From Thermoproteota archaeon (GTDB lineage Archaea; Thermoproteota; Thermoprotei_A; Sulfolobales; Pyrodictiaceae), in NCBI GenBank assembly GCA_013153145.1, contig JAADEY010000047.1, positions 1-32,342 on the forward strand: 32,342 nucleotides of DNA, read 5' to 3'. Positions 16,139-25,423 of the stretch are shown here, in pieces. The translations under genes and the position numbers were made by a program. Positions within the stretch are counted from its first letter, which is position 1; the number at the start of each line of letters is the position of its first letter. The notes beneath the pieces were generated by a model. That model was not told the DNA's origin. It did not search any database and saw only the letters and a program-made list of their open reading frames with translations.

Positions 16139-17562
16139 TGCGGTACCGGAGGTACCTTGGGAAGGAGGACGAGCTAGCCGCGAGCTATACCTCAAGCCTG
16201 GGCCGCGACGACTGGCTAGCCCCATACATAGTGCAAGTCTTCGCAGCACACGTTGCGGCCCTGGCAGAGAACAATATTGTAGGCCCGGATAGGCTCGCCT
16301 GCGTAGCCGGTACACTACTTGATCTCCTCCAGAGCGGTGACCCCTACGGCAAGGTCGTCGACAGCATCAAGGCGGCCGAGGACTATTTTGAGGCGCTAGA
16401 GGCATATCTGTATAAGAGGTGCGGGGACGAGGCTGGCTTCGTACCGATAGGTAGGAGCCGGAATGACCAGGTAGCGGCTGTCCTCGAGCTGGCCGTGAGG
16501 CACCATCTCTTCCAGATACTGCAGGAAATGATTGAGCTCCGCCGCTCACTCATAGAGAAGGCGAAGGAGTACAGCGACGTCGTCATACCAGTCTACACCC
16601 ACCTACAAGTTGCTCAGGCTACGTGGGCTGCTGACTACCTCCTCTCCTTCGAAGAGGCGTTGGAGGATGCATGGAGGTGGATCGCTGAGGGCATAAGGAT
16701 GCTTGATAAGAGCCCCTTGGGCTCAGGCCCGGCCGCTGGCACCATGGTCGCGTTCAGTGATAGGACGTGGGATAGGCTGCTCTGTTTCAACCAGCATGCG
16801 CTCGAGCCGTATTATGCTACCTCGTCCAGGCTTAACGTGTTGGCTGCATGCTCCATCCTGGCCGTCCTCATGACGGAGCTTTCGAGGCTCGCCGAGGACA
16901 TGGTTATCCAGTCTAGCCAGGGGTTTATGGTAGTGGACTTCTCAGACGAGTTCGTGGCGACCAGCAGCATAATGCCGCATAAAAGGAACCCCGTTGTAGC
17001 GGAGGTTCTGCGCGCCAGGGCTGGCGGCGCTATCGGCGACCTGGCAGCAGCCCTCTCCATGTATAAGGGGCTGCCCTACGGCTACAACTTAGATCTACAA
17101 GAGGTTAATGAAAGGCTGCGCGCCCTGCTAGAATCAACACTTACAAGTGTGAAGGTCCTGGCAAGAATGGTTAGAGGGCTAAGGATATCTAGGGAATCCG
17201 CAGCCAGGCTTTTGCAGGGTTCAGTGTACTGGGGGCAGGAGCTGAGCGAAGCCCTATCACTGAAGACCGGGGCCCCCTTCCGCGAGGCATACTTCTCGAC
17301 AGCCTCCGCGCTCCGGCATGACGGGTGGCGGCAGGGGCCTGAAACAAGGAGGCTTCTCGAGGCGGCAGGCATAGAGCCTTCAAAACCCGAAGAACTAGTA
17401 CGCGCTAGGAGCGGCGACCCTGCAGGGAGGATCACCGAGGCTGAGAAGAGGCTTGAAGAAGACCGTAGGGTGGTTCGGAAACTCCTCGAGGAATTCATGG
17501 AGTGCAGGACTAGGCTCGTAGAGGCCTTGAAGAGCATCGCGTTGAGAGGGGGCGGCGCCTAG
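16135..17562 (+). CDS. argH: Argininosuccinate lyase
   Basis: The enzyme splits argininosuccinate into arginine and fumarate. The 475-residue fumarase/aspartase-superfamily protein has GRSRNDQVA (106-114), THLQVAQ (155-161, which carries the catalytic-region His) and the superfamily signature [11 protein letters not shown] (276-286), with the catalytic Ser in the flexible loop. The usual GSSxMPxKxN pattern is kept, with Thr in place of the first Gly. Start codons at 16135 and 16138 are adjacent. The first overlaps the argG stop by four bases, which suggests translational coupling. Its stop abuts the carA ATG. Confidence 0.96.
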   Translation: MMRYRRYLGKEDELAASYTSSLGRDDWLAPYIVQVFAAHVAALAENNIVGPDRLACVAGTLLDLLQSGDPYGKVVDSIKAAEDYFEALEAYLYKRCGDEAGFVPIGRSRNDQVAAVLELAVRHHLFQILQEMIELRRSLIEKAKEYSDVVIPVYTHLQVAQATWAADYLLSFEEALEDAWRWIAEGIRMLDKSPLGSGPAAGTMVAFSDRTWDRLLCFNQHALEPYYATSSRLNVLAACSILAVLMTELSRLAEDMVIQSSQGFMVVDFSDEFVATSSIMPHKRNPVVAEVLRARAGGAIGDLAAALSMYKGLPYGYNLDLQEVNERLRALLESTLTSVKVLARMVRGLRISRESAARLLQGSVYWGQELSEALSLKTGAPFREAYFSTASALRHDGWRQGPETRRLLEAAGIEPSKPEELVRARSGDPAGRITEAEKRLEEDRRVVRKLLEEFMECRTRLVEALKSIALRGGGA

Positions 17563-18735
17563 ATGCCGGTCCGGGTGTACTCGTTCCCTCACCTCTACTG
17601 CCGCACCGGGATGCGGGCGAGGCTGCTGCTCGAGAACGGTATGGGGTTTGAGGGCTGCGGCTTCGGCGCTAAGGGCGTCAAGGTCGGCGAGGTCGTATTC
17701 TCAACCAGCATGACTGGGTACCCGGAGAGCCTCACAGACCCGAGTTATGAGGGGCAGATACTCGTCTACACGCATCCAATGGTAGGCAATTATGGCGTCC
17801 CCTCGAAGGAGTTTAGGGTTGAGGGCATCCCCGCCTGCTACGAGTCCGATAGGATACATGTTGAGGGGTTTATAATAGGGGAGCTGCCGGAGCCGAGCCA
17901 CTACCTCTCATCGATGAGCCTCTCGGATTGGCTGAGGTCGGAATCGGTGCCCGGAATGTATAGGGTTGACACGAGGATGATTGTAAAGACTATTAGGAGT
18001 AAGGGTGTAATGATGGGGGTAATAGCCGTATACAGTGAAGACGAGGAGCCGCCAGCGTGGAGCAGGATGATGGATATGCTGAGGAGAGCCAAGAGATATG
18101 ACGAGCTGAAGCTCGCCTATCGGGTCTCGCCCCTGGAGCCTATAGAGCATACACCGGTACATGCAGGGTATAACGGGCGCACAGTTGCAGTCCTTGACTG
18201 TGGATTGAAGTATGGTATACTGAGGGAGCTGCTGAAGAGGGGGTTCAGGGTTGTAAGGTATCCCTGCTGGTCCAAGGCAGAGGAGGTCGTCGAGGAGGCT
18301 GACGCAGTACTCCTAAGCAATGGGCCTGGCAACCCCTCCATACTAGATGAGGCTATAAAGGCCGTTCAGGGGATACTGGAGTACCGCCTACCCGTGCTCG
18401 CGATCTGCCTCGGCATGCAGCTCCTATGCGTCGCGAGCGGGGCTAAGACATTCAAGCTCCCCTACGGACACCGTGGCCCAAACAAGCCGGTCGTCGACCT
18501 GGATACGGGGAGGTGCTTTGTCACCACACAGAACCACGGCTACGCCGTTGATGCTGGGAGCCTCGCTGGGACTGGGCTCCGGTTACGCTTCCTAAACCCC
18601 GACGATAAGACTGTTGAAGGCGTCGTCGATGCTGATGGAAGGGTTCTCGCCGTGCAGTTCCATCCCGAGGGCGGCCCAGGCCCCCATGACTCTATGTGGA
18701 TGTTCGACTGGCTTGCAAGGAGGGTTAAGGCTTGA
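17563..18735 (+). CDS. carA: Carbamoyl-phosphate synthase, small (glutaminase) subunit
   Basis: The subunit hydrolyses glutamine and passes ammonia to CarB for carbamoyl phosphate, used for arginine and pyrimidines. An N-terminal CarA domain (TGYPESLTDPSYEGQ, 51-65) is followed by a class I amidotransferase domain with LSNGPGNP (251-258), nucleophile Cys282 in AICLGMQLL and the His-Glu pair of QFHPEG (367-369). After the CLG block, the His common in other CarA proteins is Met here. The catalytic triad is intact. ATG 17563 directly follows the argH stop and has GAGGGGG upstream; ATG 17611 gives a more standard N-terminus and may be the real start. It overlaps carB by four bases. Confidence 0.95.
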   Translation: MPVRVYSFPHLYCRTGMRARLLLENGMGFEGCGFGAKGVKVGEVVFSTSMTGYPESLTDPSYEGQILVYTHPMVGNYGVPSKEFRVEGIPACYESDRIHVEGFIIGELPEPSHYLSSMSLSDWLRSESVPGMYRVDTRMIVKTIRSKGVMMGVIAVYSEDEEPPAWSRMMDMLRRAKRYDELKLAYRVSPLEPIEHTPVHAGYNGRTVAVLDCGLKYGILRELLKRGFRVVRYPCWSKAEEVVEEADAVLLSNGPGNPSILDEAIKAVQGILEYRLPVLAICLGMQLLCVASGAKTFKLPYGHRGPNKPVVDLDTGRCFVTTQNHGYAVDAGSLAGTGLRLRFLNPDDKTVEGVVDADGRVLAVQFHPEGGPGPHDSMWMFDWLARRVKA

Positions 18736-21700
18736 GGGTCGACGTGAGGAAGGTATTGGTTATAGGGTCGGGCTCGATTAAGATAGCTGAGGCTGCCGAG
18801 TTCGATTACAGCGGTAGCCAGGCGTTAAAGGCGCTGCGCGAGGAGGGCATAGAGACCATACTCGTCAACCCCAATATCGCAACTATACAGACCAGCCATA
18901 AGATGAGCGATAAGGTGTACCTCGGGCCGCTTAAGCCATGGTTCGTCGAGAAGGTGATTGAGAGGGAGAGGCCCGATGCAATCCTACTAGGCTTCGGCGG
19001 CCAGACGGCCCTCAGCCTCGGAGTGGCGCTCCACGATAGCGGTATCCTGAAGAAGTATGGCATAAGGGTGCTGGGGACACCCATTGAGGGCATTAGGAGG
19101 GCGCTCTCAAGGGCCCTCTTCAGGGAGACTATGATCAAGTGGGGGCTGCCGGTACCGCCGAGCAGGCCTGCCAGGAGCGTCGAGGAAGCGATGAAGCATG
19201 CCGAGGAGATAGGGCCACCCGTGATAGTGAGGGTGAGCTTCAACCTCGGCGGAGGGGGTAGCTTCGTCGCCTGGAGCACGGAGGAGCTTGAAGACTACCT
19301 CCGGAGGGCGTTCGCACAGTCAGAGATAAGGGAAGTACTGGTCGAGAAATACCTCTACCACTGGAAGGAGATAGAGTTCGAGGTTGTAAGGGACCAGTAC
19401 GGGAGCATGGTGGCAGTCGCCTGCATGGAGAACGCCGACCCCATGGGGGTTCATACCGGCGAGTCAGTCGTAATAGCTCCCTGCCAGACGCTCACAGACT
19501 ACGAGTACCAGCTGCTCAGGGACGCCTCCCTCCGCGTTGCAGAGTCGATAAGCCTCATAGGAGAGGGCAATGTACAGCTAGCCCTCGACCCGAACGACAG
19601 CAACCACTACTACGTCATAGAGACTAACCCGAGGATGTCTAGGAGCAGCGCCCTTGCAAGCAAGGCCACCGGCTACCCGCTTGCATACATCGCGGCCAAG
19701 CTCGCACTAGGCTACCGCCTCCACGAGCTCCTCAATAGAGTTACCTGCAGGACTTGTGCATGCTTCGAGCCGAGCCTGGACTACGTCGTCGTTAAGGTTC
19801 CACGGTGGGACTTGGAGAAGTTCGAGGGCGTGGAGAAGTCGATAGGATCCGAGATGAAGAGCATAGGCGAAGTAATGGCGATAGGGAGGACTTTCATCGA
19901 GGCACTCCAGAAGGCCATAAGGATGCTAGACATAGGCGAGCCGGGGCTGACGGGCGGGCCGACATACAGCTCGGAGTACACGCTCGAGGAGGTAATGGAT
20001 AAGCTTAGGAGGAGGGAGCCGTACTGGCCGCTGTGGGCAGCTAAGGCCTTCCAGCTCGGGGCGAGCGTGAAGGAGGTCGCCGCCGCGACCGGCATAGACC
20101 CCTACTTCCTATACCAGGTGGCAGACGTCGTAAGACTGACGGAGGAGATAAGGAAGACCGGTCTCAACGAGGCTAGGCTGGCGGAGGCGAAGAGGCTCGG
20201 CTTCAGCGATGAACAGCTCGCCGCCATAACCGGCCTCGAGGAGTCAAAGATAAGGGAGTGGAGGAGGCGTATAGGAGCCAGGCCCTTCACCAAGCAGATA
20301 GACACACTCGCCGCGGAGTGGCCTGCCGAGACCAACTACCTGTACATGACGCATAACGCGTCGGAGCACGATATATCTGCCTCGAATAGCCCGCGCACGA
20401 TACTAGTGATAGGTGCAGGCGTCTTCCGTATAGGCGTCAGCGTCGAGTTCGACTGGGCTGTGGTAAACTACGCCGACGCCGCCAAGAAGAGGGGCTACGA
20501 GGTCATAGTGGTCAACTACAACCCCGAAACAGTCTCGACCGACTGGGACATGAATGATAAGCTGTACTTCGAGGAGATCACGCTCGAGCGCATACTAGAC
20601 ATATACGAGTTCGAGAAACCCGGCGGCGTCGTGGCGTTCGCGGGCGGGCAGATAGCAAACAAGCTTGCACGCCCCCTCGAGGAGGCCGGCGTAAAGCTCC
20701 TAGGGACGCCGGGGAGGAGCGTGGATAGGGCGGAGAACCGCGCCCTATTCAGCGAGCTGCTGGACGAGCTGGGCATAAAGCAGCCACCATGGGTGGCAGC
20801 CACAAGTATAGATGATGTACTTGCATTCGCGGAGAAGGTCGGCTACCCCGTCCTCGTAAGGCCCAGCTATGTGCTAAGCGGCTCAGCGATGAACATTGCC
20901 TGGTCGAGGAGGGAGCTCCTCGAGTACCTCAACAAGGCTGCCAGGGTCTCGCCACGCTACCCCGTCGTCGTATCCAAGTTCATTCAGGGTGCCATTGAGG
21001 CTGAGATAGATGCCGTCGGCGACGGCGTATCATCGGTCGGCACGGTCATCGAGCACATAGAGCCCGCGGGGATCCATAGCGGCGACTCGACGATGATAAT
21101 ACCGTACTACAGCCTGCCCAGCAAGGCAGCCGAGAGAATGATGGAGGTGGCGCAGACGCTCAACGAGGTTCTCGGGATAAAGGGCCCGTTCAACATCCAG
21201 TTCCTCTACGACGGCAGGGACGTCTATGTTATAGAGCTAAACCTTCGATCCAGTAGATCAATGCCATTCACCAGCAAGGTGACGGGCTACAACCTCATGG
21301 AGGCGGCGGCAGACGCATCCCTCGATGGCAGGATCAAAGGCCTCAAACACCCCGGCGCCTTCAACTACCTCAGGCCAGCCGCCTGGGGAGTGAAGTCGCC
21401 GCAGTTCTCATGGGCTAGGCTCCGCGGCGCCTACCCACACCTCGGCCCCGAGATGAGGAGCACCGGCGAGGTCGCAGCCCTAGGCGACACCCTCGAGGAG
21501 GCCCTGCTGAAGAGCTGGCTCAGCGTGCACGGTAACGAGCTTCCATCAAAGGATAAGCTAGTCATAGCATACTCGCCGGTGGAGTACGAGAAGGAGTACG
21601 TCATAGCAGCGGCTGAGATACTCTCATCGATAGGATACATAGTCTATACCCTTGAAGGAATGGAGGCCGGGGGCCTCGACGCCATAGGGAAGCGTGAGGC

Positions 21701-21920
21701 ATGCAAACTGATAACAGCCGGCAAGGTCGGCGCCGTCATCACCACCGGCCATGCACCAGAGAAGGACTACTCCGTAAGGAGGCTGGCAGCAGACATGAAC
21801 GTCCCACTCATACTCGATGGAAGACTAGCCTACTACCTCGCGAGGAGCATCCGCTGGCTCCATGAAGGCGGGGAGCTGAAGGCAAAGGAGCTGAGGGAGT
21901 ACTGGGTGAAGGGAAGGTGA
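18732..21920 (+). CDS. carB: Carbamoyl-phosphate synthase, large subunit
   Basis: This 1062-residue protein has the full two-fold architecture. The first ATP-grasp half begins with SGSIKIAEAAEFDYSGSQA and makes carboxyphosphate and carbamate. An oligomerisation region follows, then a second ATP-grasp half (from about residue 550, EFDWAVVN and VRPSYVLSG) that phosphorylates carbamate. A C-terminal allosteric MGS-like domain closes the protein (from about residue 935, VGAVITTG). Length equals the usual 1050-1075. The TTG start overlaps the carA stop (TTGA), and its own stop overlaps the argX start (GTGA). It acts as a complex with CarA and links this operon to pyrimidine as well as arginine synthesis. 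Confidence 0.97.
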   Translation: MRVDVRKVLVIGSGSIKIAEAAEFDYSGSQALKALREEGIETILVNPNIATIQTSHKMSDKVYLGPLKPWFVEKVIERERPDAILLGFGGQTALSLGVALHDSGILKKYGIRVLGTPIEGIRRALSRALFRETMIKWGLPVPPSRPARSVEEAMKHAEEIGPPVIVRVSFNLGGGGSFVAWSTEELEDYLRRAFAQSEIREVLVEKYLYHWKEIEFEVVRDQYGSMVAVACMENADPMGVHTGESVVIAPCQTLTDYEYQLLRDASLRVAESISLIGEGNVQLALDPNDSNHYYVIETNPRMSRSSALASKATGYPLAYIAAKLALGYRLHELLNRVTCRTCACFEPSLDYVVVKVPRWDLEKFEGVEKSIGSEMKSIGEVMAIGRTFIEALQKAIRMLDIGEPGLTGGPTYSSEYTLEEVMDKLRRREPYWPLWAAKAFQLGASVKEVAAATGIDPYFLYQVADVVRLTEEIRKTGLNEARLAEAKRLGFSDEQLAAITGLEESKIREWRRRIGARPFTKQIDTLAAEWPAETNYLYMTHNASEHDISASNSPRTILVIGAGVFRIGVSVEFDWAVVNYADAAKKRGYEVIVVNYNPETVSTDWDMNDKLYFEEITLERILDIYEFEKPGGVVAFAGGQIANKLARPLEEAGVKLLGTPGRSVDRAENRALFSELLDELGIKQPPWVAATSIDDVLAFAEKVGYPVLVRPSYVLSGSAMNIAWSRRELLEYLNKAARVSPRYPVVVSKFIQGAIEAEIDAVGDGVSSVGTVIEHIEPAGIHSGDSTMIIPYYSLPSKAAERMMEVAQTLNEVLGIKGPFNIQFLYDGRDVYVIELNLRSSRSMPFTSKVTGYNLMEAAADASLDGRIKGLKHPGAFNYLRPAAWGVKSPQFSWARLRGAYPHLGPEMRSTGEVAALGDTLEEALLKSWLSVHGNELPSKDKLVIAYSPVEYEKEYVIAAAEILSSIGYIVYTLEGMEAGGLDAIGKREACKLITAGKVGAVITTGHAPEKDYSVRRLAADMNVPLILDGRLAYYLARSIRWLHEGGELKAKELREYWVKGR

Positions 21921-22759
21921 GGGTTCTACTCGTCTACGACTATGCCCGTGAGGAGGAGAAGAGGATAAAGAAGGAGCTGGAGAACAGGGGCGTCAACTGC
22001 ATACCAGTCAACGTGCTGAGGACGTACATCGACCTCAGCAGCGAGGGTGAAGGAGTGGCAGTCATAAGGCCGGTGGCCATGTACACCGCTGCATACAGCG
22101 CAGCCGCCCTCGAGGCGCAGGGCTTCGAGACCATAAACAACAGCTCAACAATAATAACGGCCGGCGATAAGGCTCTCACCTACTCCATCCTGCGGAGGCA
22201 CAAGGTGCCAATCCCACGCACGATACTAGTGCTTGACGCGAGACCCCTCCAGGAGGCTGCACGGCTCCTCGGATACCCCCTCGTCGATAAACCACCGATA
22301 GGGAGCTGGGGGAGGCTTGTAACACTAATCGAGAACACCCATCAGCTGAAAACCATAGCTGAGCACCGCAGCATACTCGGCTCAAAACAGCTCCGCGTCC
22401 ACCTGCTGCAGGAATACATCCCCTCCGGCTCGACGGACATACGCTGCATAGTGGTCGACGACGAGATGATAGGCTGCATGAAGAGGATAGCCGCACGCGG
22501 CGAGTGGAGGAGCAACGTCGCCCTCGGCGCGAGGGTCGAGCGCTATAGGGCCGACGGGGAACTGGAAGACCTAGCCATTAGGGCTGCAAAGGCGCTGGGA
22601 GGCTTTTTCGTCTCACTCGACTTCTTCAACCACCCAGACCGCGGCTACCTCGTAAACGAGGTGAACGGCGTGCCCGAGTTCAAGGGCTTCATGCACGCCA
22701 CGGGGGTAAACGTGGCCGCCGTGCTTGTTGAGAAGATCATAGAGCATTATAAGAGGTGA
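21917..22759 (+). CDS. argX: LysW-glutamate ligase (ATP-grasp)
   Basis: This is a paralogue of the LysX at 13003-13857. It attaches glutamate to the carrier LysW to start carrier-bound ornithine synthesis. The 280-residue protein has VYDYAREEEKR at the N-terminus, VDKPPIGSWGRLV around residue 125 for ATP binding, and the specificity block NEVNGVPEFKGF (247-258). The Gly-Phe form of this block is what separates ArgX from LysX in characterised Sulfolobales enzymes, where LysX has Asn. Location inside the arginine operon, next to carB and argC, agrees. The GTG start overlaps the carB stop by four bases. Confidence 0.93.
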   Translation: MRVLLVYDYAREEEKRIKKELENRGVNCIPVNVLRTYIDLSSEGEGVAVIRPVAMYTAAYSAAALEAQGFETINNSSTIITAGDKALTYSILRRHKVPIPRTILVLDARPLQEAARLLGYPLVDKPPIGSWGRLVTLIENTHQLKTIAEHRSILGSKQLRVHLLQEYIPSGSTDIRCIVVDDEMIGCMKRIAARGEWRSNVALGARVERYRADGELEDLAIRAAKALGGFFVSLDFFNHPDRGYLVNEVNGVPEFKGFMHATGVNVAAVLVEKIIEHYKR

Positions 22760-22766
22760 TGCATCC

Positions 22767-23819
22767 ATGGTCGAAGCCTGCATAGTGGGTGCGTCAGGGT
22801 ATACGGGTGGAGAGCTACTACGCTACCTCGCCCTACACCCCGACGTCGAGGTGGTGCTAGCTACATCAAGGGAGTATGCAGGGCTCCCCGTGAGCTATGT
22901 ACACCTAAACCTGCGAGGATTCTACAGATACCTGCGCTTCACGAAGCTAAACCTCGACGAGGTAACCAGGAAGTGTAGTATAGTCTTCCTCGCAGTCCCC
23001 CACGGAGTCTCGATGAAGCTTGTACCTGAGCTGCTCAGGACGGGGATCAAGGTAATAGACTTAAGCGCCGACTATAGGCTCAAGGACCCCAAGGTGTACG
23101 AGTACTGGTACGGCAGGAGACACGAGTACCCCGAACTCCTACGGGAAGCCGTCTACGGGCTCCCCGAGCTCCATAGAGAAGAGATAAGGAAGGCACAGCT
23201 CGTCGCAGTCCCCGGCTGCAACTCGACCGCAGCAATACTGGCTGCAGCCCCCCTCGTCAAGTACGGCCTCATAGACCTAGACCACATAGCCGTTGACGTC
23301 AAGGCTGGGAGCAGCGAGGCGGGGAGCAAGCCCTACCCCGGAAGCCACCACCCAGAGAGGGAGAACGCGATAAGACCATACGACCCGGCAGGCCATAGGC
23401 ACGTCGCAGAGGTTGAGCAGGAGCTCGGCATGCTGGCGGGGAGGAGCATCAAGGTCGCCTTCACCCCTCACGCCGTCAGCGCCATACGCGGCAGCCTCGC
23501 AACGGTACACGCATGGCTGAAGGAGGGCGTCAGCGAGAGGGATGTGTTACGCGCATATACATCCATGTACCGGGGCGAGCCATTCATAAGGCTCGTACGC
23601 GTCGGCCTCCTGAGATACCCCGACCCCAAATACGTCATAGGCAGCAACTACGCCGACGTCGGCTTCGCCGTGGACGAGCGCGTCGGGAGGATCGCGGCGT
23701 TCGCGGCGATCGACAACCTCGGCAAGGGCGCTGCCGGCCAGGCGGTACAATGCATGAACATAATGCTGGGCTTCGACGAGACCAAGGGACTCCTCATACC
23801 ACCGCTCAAGCCCGCCTAG
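22767..23819 (+). CDS. argC: [LysW]-aminoadipyl/glutamyl phosphate reductase (ArgC/LysY)
   Basis: This NADPH-dependent enzyme reduces carrier-bound acyl phosphate to semialdehyde. The 350-residue protein has the nucleotide-binding GASGYTGGEL (8-17), LAVPHGVS, DLSADYRL and the active-site Cys151 in VPGCNSTA; conventional N-acetyl-type ArgC proteins usually read PGCYPTA. The Asn-Ser form, as I recall, fits the LysW-type (LysY) subgroup. HHPERENAIRPYDPAGHRH is the substrate-side loop. Because only one such gene is seen next to both argX and lysX, it probably serves lysine and arginine. ATG 22767 lies seven bases past argX with GAGGTGA upstream. Confidence 0.95.
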   Translation: MVEACIVGASGYTGGELLRYLALHPDVEVVLATSREYAGLPVSYVHLNLRGFYRYLRFTKLNLDEVTRKCSIVFLAVPHGVSMKLVPELLRTGIKVIDLSADYRLKDPKVYEYWYGRRHEYPELLREAVYGLPELHREEIRKAQLVAVPGCNSTAAILAAAPLVKYGLIDLDHIAVDVKAGSSEAGSKPYPGSHHPERENAIRPYDPAGHRHVAEVEQELGMLAGRSIKVAFTPHAVSAIRGSLATVHAWLKEGVSERDVLRAYTSMYRGEPFIRLVRVGLLRYPDPKYVIGSNYADVGFAVDERVGRIAAFAAIDNLGKGAAGQAVQCMNIMLGFDETKGLLIPPLKPA

Positions 23820-23845
23820 AGGAGGTAGAGGGGTGATCAGCCTCT

Positions 23846-24661
23846 TTGCTTGTAGTGAAGGCTGGGGGTAGAACCCTCCTAGCCAACATGGACACCATAC
23901 TCGATGATATAGCTGCATTAGCAGCTAAGGAGGAGGTCATCCTTGTACATGGGGGAGGCGACCTCGTAACAGAGTACTCCAGGAGGATGGGTATCGAGCC
24001 CCGCTTCGTCACCTCGCCCAGCGGCGTTAGGAGCAGATACACCGATGAGAGGGAGCTCGAGGTCTACACGATGGTCATGGCCGGCCTCATCAACAAGAGG
24101 CTTACAGCAGGCCTCGTAGCTCGGGGCGTCGGAGCCATAGGAGTAAGCGGCGTCGACGCTGCAATCCTCGCCGCTAAGAGGAAGAAGCACATACTCATAA
24201 TCGATGAAAGGGGGAGGAAGAGGCTGATCCCCGGAGGGTACACTGGCAGGATAAAGGATGTGAACTCCGAGGCACTCCGGGAGCTAGTACGGCTAGCGAG
24301 AGTAGTCGTCCTATCACCTCTCGCTATCGAGCCGGAGACGGGCCAGCTCCTAAACACCGACGGGGACCAGGCGGCTGCACGTGTAGCTGCAGCCCTCCGT
24401 GCAGACAAGCTCATCCTGCTGACCGACGTAGACGGGGTAATGCTCGACGGAAAACTCGTAGAGGAGCTAGACCCGCAGAGAGCCAGGGAGCTGGCTAAGC
24501 TCGTGGGCCCAGGGATGAACCGGAAGCTGATACACGCAGCCGAGGCCGTGGAGGCAGGGGTAGGGGAGGCCATAATTGGTAACGGCACAAAGAATGCCCC
24601 GATACAAAGACTATTGAGCGGCGCCAAGGCAACAAGAATACGAGGGAGTGGAGGAGGCTGA
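23846..24661 (+). CDS. argB: [LysW]-aminoadipate/glutamate kinase (ArgB/LysZ)
   Basis: This amino-acid-kinase-fold enzyme phosphorylates the side-chain carboxylate of carrier-bound aminoadipate or glutamate. The 271-residue protein has LVVKAGGRTLLAN (2-14), LVHGGGD (33-39), a substrate loop with RYTDERELEVY (64-74), GYTGRIKDVN and LTDVDGVM. The RYTD block near residue 65 is typical of the LysZ group. TTG 23846 is the only in-frame start consistent with the conserved N-terminus; a GGTGA lies about nine bases upstream and a stronger GGAGG 20 bases upstream. It follows argC by 26 bases. As with argC, a single copy suggests that both branches use it. Confidence 0.93.
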   Translation: MLVVKAGGRTLLANMDTILDDIAALAAKEEVILVHGGGDLVTEYSRRMGIEPRFVTSPSGVRSRYTDERELEVYTMVMAGLINKRLTAGLVARGVGAIGVSGVDAAILAAKRKKHILIIDERGRKRLIPGGYTGRIKDVNSEALRELVRLARVVVLSPLAIEPETGQLLNTDGDQAAARVAAALRADKLILLTDVDGVMLDGKLVEELDPQRARELAKLVGPGMNRKLIHAAEAVEAGVGEAIIGNGTKNAPIQRLLSGAKATRIRGSGGG

Positions 24662-24666
24662 GCACC

Positions 24667-25104
24667 GTGGCCAGGGATAAACAATCAGTCGACGAGAAAG
24701 ACCTCAAGATAATAGAGATACTAAGGGAGAATGCACGTGCGAGCTACGCCGAGATAGCGAGGGAGGTGGGGCTCAGCGAGAGCGCCATCCGGAAGAGGAT
24801 AGCATCCCTCATCAAGCGGGGCATCATAAGGAGGTTCACCATAGACTACAGCATTGCGAGCGAGATAAGGGCCGCAGTCCTCATAAAGGTCAAGCCCCCC
24901 GCGCCCGTGCCCGAGGTCTCCAGGAACATTATAAGGCATGTTAAGGGCGTTGACAGGCTCTACGAGATAACGGGGAACTATGATATCCTCGTGATTCTCA
25001 GGGGGTCCTCGATAAAGGACATCAATGAGAGCATCGACAAGATAAGGAATATAGACGGGGTAGCCGACACTAACACGCTTATAATACTCAAGTCATGGCC
25101 CTAG
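24667..25104 (+). CDS. lysM: Lrp/AsnC family regulator, LysM-like
   Basis: The 145-residue protein combines an N-terminal winged helix-turn-helix (DLKIIEILRENARASYAEIA, then GLSESAIRKRIASL, residues ~11-50) with a C-terminal RAM/AsnC ligand-sensing domain (residues ~65-140, ITGNYDILVILRG). This is the normal Lrp plan and length. In Sulfolobus, LysM, a protein of this family, binds upstream of the lysW operon and responds to lysine; orthology here is inferred from position in the same pathway cluster. Its probable target is the divergent promoter with GAAACAC repeats at 14832-14887. The start is GTG 24667, five bases after argB, with GGAGGAGG upstream. The 3' end overlaps the longer possible gatC frame. 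Confidence 0.85.
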   Translation: MARDKQSVDEKDLKIIEILRENARASYAEIAREVGLSESAIRKRIASLIKRGIIRRFTIDYSIASEIRAAVLIKVKPPAPVPEVSRNIIRHVKGVDRLYEITGNYDILVILRGSSIKDINESIDKIRNIDGVADTNTLIILKSWP

Positions 25105-25121
25105 ACGACGGGAGCACATCC

Positions 25122-25418
25122 ATGGAGGAGAAGCAGCCGAGGATAGATATTGACCATCTAGCCTGGCTTGCGAGGCTCCAGCTGAGTGAGGATGAGAAGG
25201 AGGAGATAAGGAGATCAATAGAGCGCATCATGGAGTTCATAAATAGGCTGCTCGAGGCCCCCGTCGAGGATGTGGAGCCTCTATATCATCCGCTTGACAA
25301 GGAGGGACTACTTAGGCCCGATGAGCCCTCACCCGGCCTGAGCCAGGAGGAGGCCCTAATGAATGCGGCCGCGACGGAGAACGGGTACTTCAAGGCACCC
25401 AGGACGCTCGAGGAGTAG
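25122..25418 (+). CDS. gatC: Glutamyl-tRNA(Gln)/aspartyl-tRNA(Asn) amidotransferase subunit C
   Basis: GatC stabilises the GatA-GatB amidotransferase that makes Asn-tRNA(Asn) or Gln-tRNA(Gln) from mischarged tRNA. The protein is ~98 residues from ATG 25122. It has the family pattern IDIDHLAWLARLQLSEDE near the N-terminus, a helix ending FINRLLEA, the VEDVEPLYHP strand and the C-terminal FKAPRTLEE. ATG 25122 follows GGGAG by seven bases. An in-frame ATG at 25095 would add nine residues and overlap the lysM stop. The partner genes gatA and gatB are not in the window. It is the last gene of the rightward operon, converging with a five-base gap on the MetF-like gene. Confidence 0.9.
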   Translation: MEEKQPRIDIDHLAWLARLQLSEDEKEEIRRSIERIMEFINRLLEAPVEDVEPLYHPLDKEGLLRPDEPSPGLSQEEALMNAAATENGYFKAPRTLEE

Positions 25419-25423
25419 AGAAC

